From Cyclobacteriaceae bacterium (GTDB lineage Bacteria > Bacteroidota > Bacteroidia > Cytophagales > Cyclobacteriaceae): a stretch of 19,412 nucleotides of DNA. The notes below the pieces were generated by a model. The model was not told the origin of the DNA. It made no database searches and saw only the letters and a list, made by a program, of their open reading frames with translations. The translations under genes were made by a program, and so were the position numbers. Position 1 is the first letter of the stretch; every line of letters starts with the position of its first letter. This document shows, piece by piece, positions 15,058 to 19,412 of this stretch. The stretch spans positions 1-19,412 of the forward strand of contig JAOUOM010000002.1 in NCBI GenBank assembly GCA_029880385.1, read 5' to 3'.

Positions 15058-17466
15058 TCAGAAACTGCCCCGGATGGCAATCACAAAATTTCGTCCGGAA
15101 GCCTGTATGTTTGACGCAAATACCCGGTAGTTGCTGTCCAGGATATTTTCAAGGCTCATCTGCATTTGCAGGTAGCGATTGAGTTGCCCGGATATTCTTG
15201 CATTTAGCGTTATCCATGAAGGCATGCCATGGGGAGTTGCATTCGGGAAATTATCTTCGCCCACGAGGTTGTAGTCCTTCACACGTTTCCATCCATTGTA
15301 CAGGCTGAAAAACTCACCCCTGAACTGACTGATTTTTAGGACAAAACTGGTTTTGCCAAATACCGGCGGAATATGATCGAGCGGATAATTTACCGAGTCC
15401 GTACGTAGACGGCCATAGGTATAATTAAGCGAACTGGTGATGGAAAAGTGGCTGGTCACATCGGCCTGAAGTATCCAGCTGGTACCGGCTATCAACGCCT
15501 GGCGGGCATTCACGCTGGCGGTAACCTGGCTTAGCTGCCCCTGATACATGATGCTGTCCTGTCCGTTGAAAGTCCACCGGTTGGTAGTAATGGCGTTTTT
15601 GTAATACGTATAATAGCCTACCGCCTCCAGCCGTATCCGTTCGTCGAACCCCTTCGACAGGCTCAGTTCCCCATTGTAGGTATATTCGGGCCTGAGGCCG
15701 GGGTTGGGGATGATTACATTTCCCGGCACACTTTCAAACACCTTGCTCAGGTCATCTACATTGGGAGCGCGGAAACCGGTAGAAGCAAGTACTGCGATGC
15801 GCCACTCATTTCCCGGCATATAAATTAGGCCCGCATTCCCACTCAGGGCACGGTTGTTTTGCCGTACCTCGTGAATGGGAAAAGGAAAATAGGTGGTGTC
15901 GGTAAATGTAGAATGGAGTGCGACCTGGCTCAATCGCACCCCGTCGGTCACTATCACCCGGGGCGACACCTCGTATGTATGCGTGGCGTACAGGGCTGCG
16001 GTGGCATAGGTGGAGCCCCCGTCCGGGTACCGGCTTGATAAGGGGCCTTTTTGTCCGTTGCGGATGTCCGTCGTATAGGCCTCTGAGGCTACCGCATTGA
16101 ATGTCCCTTCCATTCCATAGCGTAATTCATGCTGGTTGATTTTTTTGGCCAGATCGGTATTTACACTAAAAATCGACAGGTTTTCAATCTGATGGTTGAG
16201 CGTATTTTTTTGAAAACGCCGGTCAAACCGGCTTTCTTCTATTTGCTGCCAGGCTACTATCAGGCGTGCGACATCATAGGAGGCCTTTTTTTCCGTCAGG
16301 TGGAGGGTATAGGCAGCCAGCAACCGGTTTTGGGGGCCATAATGCCACTGGGCAAATTTCGGACTTGCCCCTGACCATTGCGTCAGCCGGTCGTAGCGTG
16401 GGATGTCCGATGAAGTGGAGAATTGAAAATTAAGGCCATGGGATACGTTGCCACTTGGCCTGAAATGAATTTTCTGCAGGAAATCGTATTGCTGATATCC
16501 AGAACCTCTCTGTATCGCTGGATCCGGATTCACGATCACACTGTCCACTCCATTGATGCGGCCGACATACCAGGCTCGTTTGCCCCAGTCGCCATAAAAC
16601 GGGTTTCTGTTTCGCCCCTGCCGCAGGTCATCAAAGCCTGAAACGGTAATGCTGGACAAAAACGCCACTTTCCTGAATCCCAGGTTTACATCCACGTGGG
16701 CTGTTTTTTCATTGGCAGCCGAGGAATAGCGTGTAAAGGCGTTTACGTTGGTTAGGGTTTGTCCCTCGATATCGGAAATGACAGGGGATCTGGTGTGGAA
16801 ATGCATCACACCTCCCAGGGCATCACTGCCATAGACCACCGAGCCGGGCCCAAAGACCACTTCTACCTTGTCCATGACTGCATTGTCGAGGGTGATGATG
16901 TTTTGCAAATGGCCACCCCGGTAGATCGCATTGTTCATCCGGACACCATCCACCACCATCAATACCTTGTTGGTTTCAAATCCGCGGATGATCGGGCTGC
17001 CACCTCCCAATTGGCTTTTTTGTACCATTACCTGACCACTTTGCAACATCACATCGGCCATCGTTTGTTGGTTCATATACTGCAATTCCTTGCTTTTGAT
17101 CACATGGATTTGCTGTGGTACATCGGCTCGCTTTTCTTCAAATTTGCTTGCCGAAATCACAATTTCGTCCAACGAATAGGTCTTTTCGATCATCGCCACT
17201 CGAAATTTCATGGCCGCCACCTGATCGTACGACAACACCAATTCCTGGTAGCTGACGAAACTGAAATGAATGCTGTCGGCTTCCCGAAAGCCCGAAATAT
17301 CTGCCTGCCCCCGTGAGTTGGTCGTGGTGGAAACCGGTGGTTGCAGGCTGTAGATTACGGCATGGGGCAGGGGCTGCAGGCTGGTGTTGTCTACCACCGT
17401 GACCGACTGTGCCAGGGCCAGCCGTATCGTCACCAGCAGGGTTATATAGATAAATGATTTTTTCAT
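15058..17466 (-). CDS. TonB-dependent outer-membrane receptor, heme-receptor-like
   Basis: 802 residues from the ATG at 17466, chosen because a signal peptide follows directly (KKSFIYITLLVTIRLALAQ); the frame is open 15 codons further up. Residues 21-95 form a carboxypeptidase-regulatory-like domain, followed by a TonB-box-like segment (SLDEIVISA, 99-106... ). The plug (about 110-225) has GGGSPIIRGFETNKVLMVVDGVR-type sequence split over 154-176 and NNAIYRGGHLQN (178-189), as in the hemoglobin/heme receptor family. The barrel has FRAP (565-568) and NPGLRPE (588-594) boxes and ends in an aromatic residue (Phe802). Between the two boxes there is no histidine, whereas characterised heme receptors carry a conserved one there, so heme as substrate is doubtful; a metal complex is another possibility. 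It is preceded by a small membrane-anchored protein gene 78 bases upstream on the same strand. Confidence 0.92.
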   Translation of the reverse strand: MKKSFIYITLLVTIRLALAQSVTVVDNTSLQPLPHAVIYSLQPPVSTTTNSRGQADISGFREADSIHFSFVSYQELVLSYDQVAAMKFRVAMIEKTYSLDEIVISASKFEEKRADVPQQIHVIKSKELQYMNQQTMADVMLQSGQVMVQKSQLGGGSPIIRGFETNKVLMVVDGVRMNNAIYRGGHLQNIITLDNAVMDKVEVVFGPGSVVYGSDALGGVMHFHTRSPVISDIEGQTLTNVNAFTRYSSAANEKTAHVDVNLGFRKVAFLSSITVSGFDDLRQGRNRNPFYGDWGKRAWYVGRINGVDSVIVNPDPAIQRGSGYQQYDFLQKIHFRPSGNVSHGLNFQFSTSSDIPRYDRLTQWSGASPKFAQWHYGPQNRLLAAYTLHLTEKKASYDVARLIVAWQQIEESRFDRRFQKNTLNHQIENLSIFSVNTDLAKKINQHELRYGMEGTFNAVASEAYTTDIRNGQKGPLSSRYPDGGSTYATAALYATHTYEVSPRVIVTDGVRLSQVALHSTFTDTTYFPFPIHEVRQNNRALSGNAGLIYMPGNEWRIAVLASTGFRAPNVDDLSKVFESVPGNVIIPNPGLRPEYTYNGELSLSKGFDERIRLEAVGYYTYYKNAITTNRWTFNGQDSIMYQGQLSQVTASVNARQALIAGTSWILQADVTSHFSITSSLNYTYGRLRTDSVNYPLDHIPPVFGKTSFVLKISQFRGEFFSLYNGWKRVKDYNLVGEDNFPNATPHGMPSWITLNARISGQLNRYLQMQMSLENILDSNYRVFASNIQASGRNFVIAIRGSF

Positions 17467-17544
17467 TGCGTTTGATGGAGTAAAAAATAATAACAGGACA
17501 TGCCTGCGCATGGGCTAATGGCAGGTCAAAAACATCCGACAGTC

Positions 17545-18072
17545 TTACGCAATCCGGGGAGGCGGAACAGGAGGTGCCGTCAAAAAAGCAGCGAAAATCA
17601 GTTGGATATGGCCACCATGGTCCGCGTGTACCGGAGCGGGGGCAGCATCCGCTTTATCAGTGGGTCTGCAATACAGCGTTTTCAGAAACGTCAGTAGCCA
17701 TTCCTGCTGGTCTTTTGTGTGGGGATTGTGCCGGGTAGCTTGTGCGAGTAATGCTTCCAGTTGCCGGTTGATGCGTGTTTCGCGTACATCGGGCAGGCAC
17801 CAGTACCACAACGTATCGGCATGTTGTTCCACTGCGGCTACATCGTACATCTGGCCCCTGTAGGCAAATTCACCCGCATGTTCCCAATCCAGTTCATACG
17901 ATTCCGTCACCGTAAACTTCATCAGCACCAGATCTTGGCGGTTGGCCTTTGCCAATAACTGTCGTTTTATTTCCCTTTTCACCTCCCTTTTTTGCAGGTG
18001 CAGCCAGGTGTATACCCCCGTTACAGGCACCACGAGGCAACAGGTCAGGACGATGGCAAGCAGCTTTCTCAA
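17545..18072 (-). CDS. Small membrane-anchored protein with His-rich tail, upstream of TonB receptor
   Basis: 175 residues from the TTG at 18072, placed just before a hydrophobic anchor (LLAIVLTCCLVVPVTGVYTWL, split over residues 4-24). The frame extends to a GTG at 18165, but those 31 codons do not look like coding sequence. After the anchor comes a basic helix (KREVKREIKRQLL), then a compact region with WEHAGEFAYRGQMYDV (63-78), LWYWCLPD (88-95) and a helix ending near Cys135. The tail has HADHGGH (149-155) and then a proline-rich end (APPVPPPRIA). I recall comparable short proteins encoded next to TonB-dependent receptors in Bacteroidota, but no function. The His cluster suggests metal binding and a periplasmic partner role for the receptor, which is inference. 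An imperfect 8-base inverted repeat lies between the two genes (17497-17527). Confidence 0.72.
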   Translation of the reverse strand: MRKLLAIVLTCCLVVPVTGVYTWLHLQKREVKREIKRQLLAKANRQDLVLMKFTVTESYELDWEHAGEFAYRGQMYDVAAVEQHADTLWYWCLPDVRETRINRQLEALLAQATRHNPHTKDQQEWLLTFLKTLYCRPTDKADAAPAPVHADHGGHIQLIFAAFLTAPPVPPPRIA

Positions 18073-18162
18073 GGCAAATAATTTTGGTAAATATCGTGTA
18101 TTTCCCCCATGAAAATAAAACCCTTTTTCCGGTGGCCCCACTGGCTTCCGCACGGACAGCCA

Positions 18163-18234
18163 CACCGAGCCCCCTCGCGGTGGCGCCTACCAGCCGTCGC
18201 AACAGGCCCCTTCGGTTAGGCGCTTCACCTGTTG
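18163..18234. repeat. GC-rich interlocking inverted repeats (possible structured RNA)
   Basis: Two perfect 7-base inverted repeats interlock: GCGCCTA (18183-18189) with TAGGCGC (18217-18223), and CAACAGG (18200-18206) with CCTGTTG (18228-18234). Next to them CACCG (18163-18167) pairs with CGGTG (18178-18182). The A-B-A'-B' order cannot form two simple hairpins at once; it would give either a pseudoknot or two alternative hairpins. The surrounding bases 18121-18240 are about 68% GC, while the 60 bases before are about 32%. It lies between the methyltransferase stop and the His-tailed protein gene. It may be a leader RNA of the TonB operon, a 3' structure of the methyltransferase transcript, or chance in GC-rich DNA. 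Confidence 0.4.
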
Positions 18235-18257
18235 GCCAAGGGTGTGCGGTAAACGGT

Positions 18258-18887
18258 CTATGCCGTTTGTTTCCTGCCAAACCGGCAAAAGGTAAAGTGC
18301 TGGGATGCCCCTGACGGGGTAATGTGTGTCACCGGCTGGCAGTGGACCGGATCCAGCACACTGCCGAGAGTGTGGGCGAGGGATTGGGGCGAATACTGCC
18401 GGATATCCAGTCCGCTGCATTTCGTGGGCCCCTGGTCAGAGAAGGTGCCCAGGATGGCATGGCCACCGGGACGGATACCCTGTTGCAGGCTTGCGATATA
18501 GGCATCGATGGCGGGCTGCCCGGTGAGAAAATGAAAGGTGGCCCGGTCATGCCACAGGTCAAAGGGGGTATGGGGCGTGAAATCTCCTATGTCAGATTCT
18601 ATCCAGTGTACGCTGGCGGCCCGGTCTCCCAGTCGTTTTTGAGCCTTGCGCAGGGCCTCGCCGGAAATGTCGAGTACGGTAATATCCGTGTATCCTTCGG
18701 CCAGCAGGAAATCGGCCAGCAGGCTGTCGCCACCGCCAATGTCAATGATTCGGGCGGATTTTGGCAGGCCGCACTGGGCAATCAAATGGAGTGAGTGAGT
18801 GGGTACGGGCTGGTGCCAGCTTACTTCGGAGGGGTCTTTGGTCTGGTAGATGTGTTCCCAGTGCTGTTTTCGTTCCATATCCTTCAT
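18258..18887 (-). CDS. Class I SAM-dependent methyltransferase
   Basis: 209 residues from the ATG at 18887; a second ATG three codons later is also possible. The SAM-binding motif I is IIDIGGGDSLLADFLL (47-62), the acidic end of strand beta-2 is VLDIS with Asp73, motif III-like ESDIGDF is at 97-103, and the post-motif region FDLWHDRATFHFLT (109-122) and RPGGHAILGTFS (139-150) follow. It has no membrane segment, so it is cytoplasmic. The start (WEHIYQTKDPSEVSWHQPVP) resembles a group of small methyltransferases related to thiopurine/tellurite-type enzymes, though the substrate cannot be read from sequence. It is on the same strand as the DUF454 gene upstream and the TonB operon downstream, with gaps of about 240 and 185 bases, so it is probably transcribed alone. 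Confidence 0.88.
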   Translation of the reverse strand: MKDMERKQHWEHIYQTKDPSEVSWHQPVPTHSLHLIAQCGLPKSARIIDIGGGDSLLADFLLAEGYTDITVLDISGEALRKAQKRLGDRAASVHWIESDIGDFTPHTPFDLWHDRATFHFLTGQPAIDAYIASLQQGIRPGGHAILGTFSDQGPTKCSGLDIRQYSPQSLAHTLGSVLDPVHCQPVTHITPSGASQHFTFCRFGRKQTA

Positions 18888-19128
18888 GCCACGTTAGTCT
18901 GTGATGGGCTAAGCTACCTGCCAATCCAACGGATATTTATGACAAGTGTCAAGGTTTGGGAAAAGTGTTGGCATGGGTCTGTAAATGGCGAAACGGTTGC
19001 CGATATAGCCCCGACAGAGCGGCATCCTTTCCTTTTGGGGCCCGTGTGGTGGCAGGAAAGATACAGCGGATGGCGGGTAGCCCTGGTGCCTGAGGGACTG
19101 TCTGTACCGCTCCAAAAGGGACCGGCTG

Positions 19129-19412
19129 CTATCGGTCCATTAGCGTGTACATGGCAATGCTGCAACCTGTGCCCGCTACCAGGATGGTGGCGATGGCGTA
19201 AGGGTCGCGGACAAACAGATACAGGGCGACGATGATGGATACCCAGAGCTGGGATATGACGAATAGTTTGAACCCCGTGTGTCCTTTTTTTGTCCGGGCT
19301 TTGGCCAGGAGGGTGGCGAGCAGTTTTTGGCGGAGCATCCATTGGTAGAGGGTGTCGGAGCTATTGGCAAAGAAAAAAGCGGCCAGCAAAATAAAGGGGA
19401 TGGCAGGAAAGC
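19129..19412 (-). CDS. DUF454 (YbaN-like) membrane protein, 5' end outside window
   Basis: The C-terminal 94 residues or so are visible; the frame continues past the window edge. The visible start FPAIPFILLAAFFFANSS matches the conserved LPTTPFILLAAxxFARSS segment of the DUF454/YbaN family. It is followed by the expected polar loop (LYQWMLRQKLLATLL, TKKGHTGFK) and two membrane helices (about LFVISQLWVSIIVALYLF and IATILVAGTGCSIAMYTLM, in consecutive order). Family members are small inner-membrane proteins of unknown function, about 120 residues long, so roughly 25-35 residues are missing. The family call is good; no role can be stated. Confidence 0.82.
   Translation of the reverse strand, partial: FPAIPFILLAAFFFANSSDTLYQWMLRQKLLATLLAKARTKKGHTGFKLFVISQLWVSIIVALYLFVRDPYAIATILVAGTGCSIAMYTLMDR

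Noticed and set aside
17467..17511. Longer N-terminus of the TonB receptor
   Set aside because: Starting at 17511 would place 15 residues before a typical signal peptide that begins with its own Met-Lys-Lys.
17497..17527. Hairpin between the His-tailed protein gene and the TonB receptor gene as a terminator
   Set aside because: The 8-base arms have a mismatch and a 15-base loop, and no T run follows on the minus strand.
18073..18257. Cobalamin or other known riboswitch before the TonB operon
   Set aside because: Read on the minus strand, there is no B12-box-like core (no GCNNCCCCCGC or GCCACTG in the right order), and no TPP, FMN or SAM core motifs. Only the unexplained inverted repeats are reported.
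18940..19235. Plus-strand ORF starting near 18940 and the overlapping minus-strand ORF 18909-19115
   Set aside because: Neither translation shows a recognisable motif or normal residue pattern, both are rich in Trp/Pro/Arg, and the first runs into the DUF454 gene on the other strand. The 18888-19128 gap is treated as non-coding.

Overview
The window looks like a chromosomal segment from a Bacteroidota bacterium, most likely of the Cytophagales/Cyclobacteriaceae type. The signs are: Bacteroidota-type promoter elements (a TTTG / TAnnTTTG pair with a 19-base spacer at 4621-4651, and single TAnnTTTG boxes before other genes), no clear Shine-Dalgarno sequences before most genes, some TTG starts, a head-GIN (DUF2807) surface protein, a TonB-dependent receptor with an N-terminal carboxypeptidase-regulatory-like domain, and several families I associate with this phylum. 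Base composition is moderate, apart from a GC-rich island near 18121-18240. I see no insertion sequence, prophage, CRISPR array, tRNA or rRNA.

Layout: the left edge holds the 3' part of a DUF2807 protein with a strong terminator, then a TPR lipoprotein that overlaps tail-to-tail with an uncharacterised seven-helix membrane protein. Next come a CoA-type Nudix hydrolase, a DEDDh exonuclease with a DUF3820 tail and a degenerate Mur-ligase-like protein. The replicative helicase gene dnaB and a small TPR protein follow. An apparent operon then encodes both electron transfer flavoprotein subunits (etfB, etfA), a DUF151/UVR bifunctional nuclease and a concentrative nucleoside transporter. It meets mgsA (methylglyoxal synthase) head-on, which lies downstream of pckA (ATP-dependent PEP carboxykinase). 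A POT-family peptide transporter and an SGNH esterase form a short operon that ends at a near-perfect bidirectional terminator. The right part is all on the minus strand: a DUF454 protein (cut by the window edge), a SAM methyltransferase, a GC-rich segment with interlocking inverted repeats, a small membrane-anchored protein with a His-rich tail, and a TonB-dependent receptor resembling heme receptors.

Most of the window is core metabolism and information processing: lipid/amino-acid electron transfer, gluconeogenesis, nucleoside and peptide uptake, and replication. No large novel system is evident. The parts that best repay a second look are the P-loop-less Mur-ligase relative, the TonB receptor with its His-tailed partner and the structured GC-rich DNA upstream of them, the SSB-like C-terminal tip on DnaB, and the compact 12-helix POT transporter.
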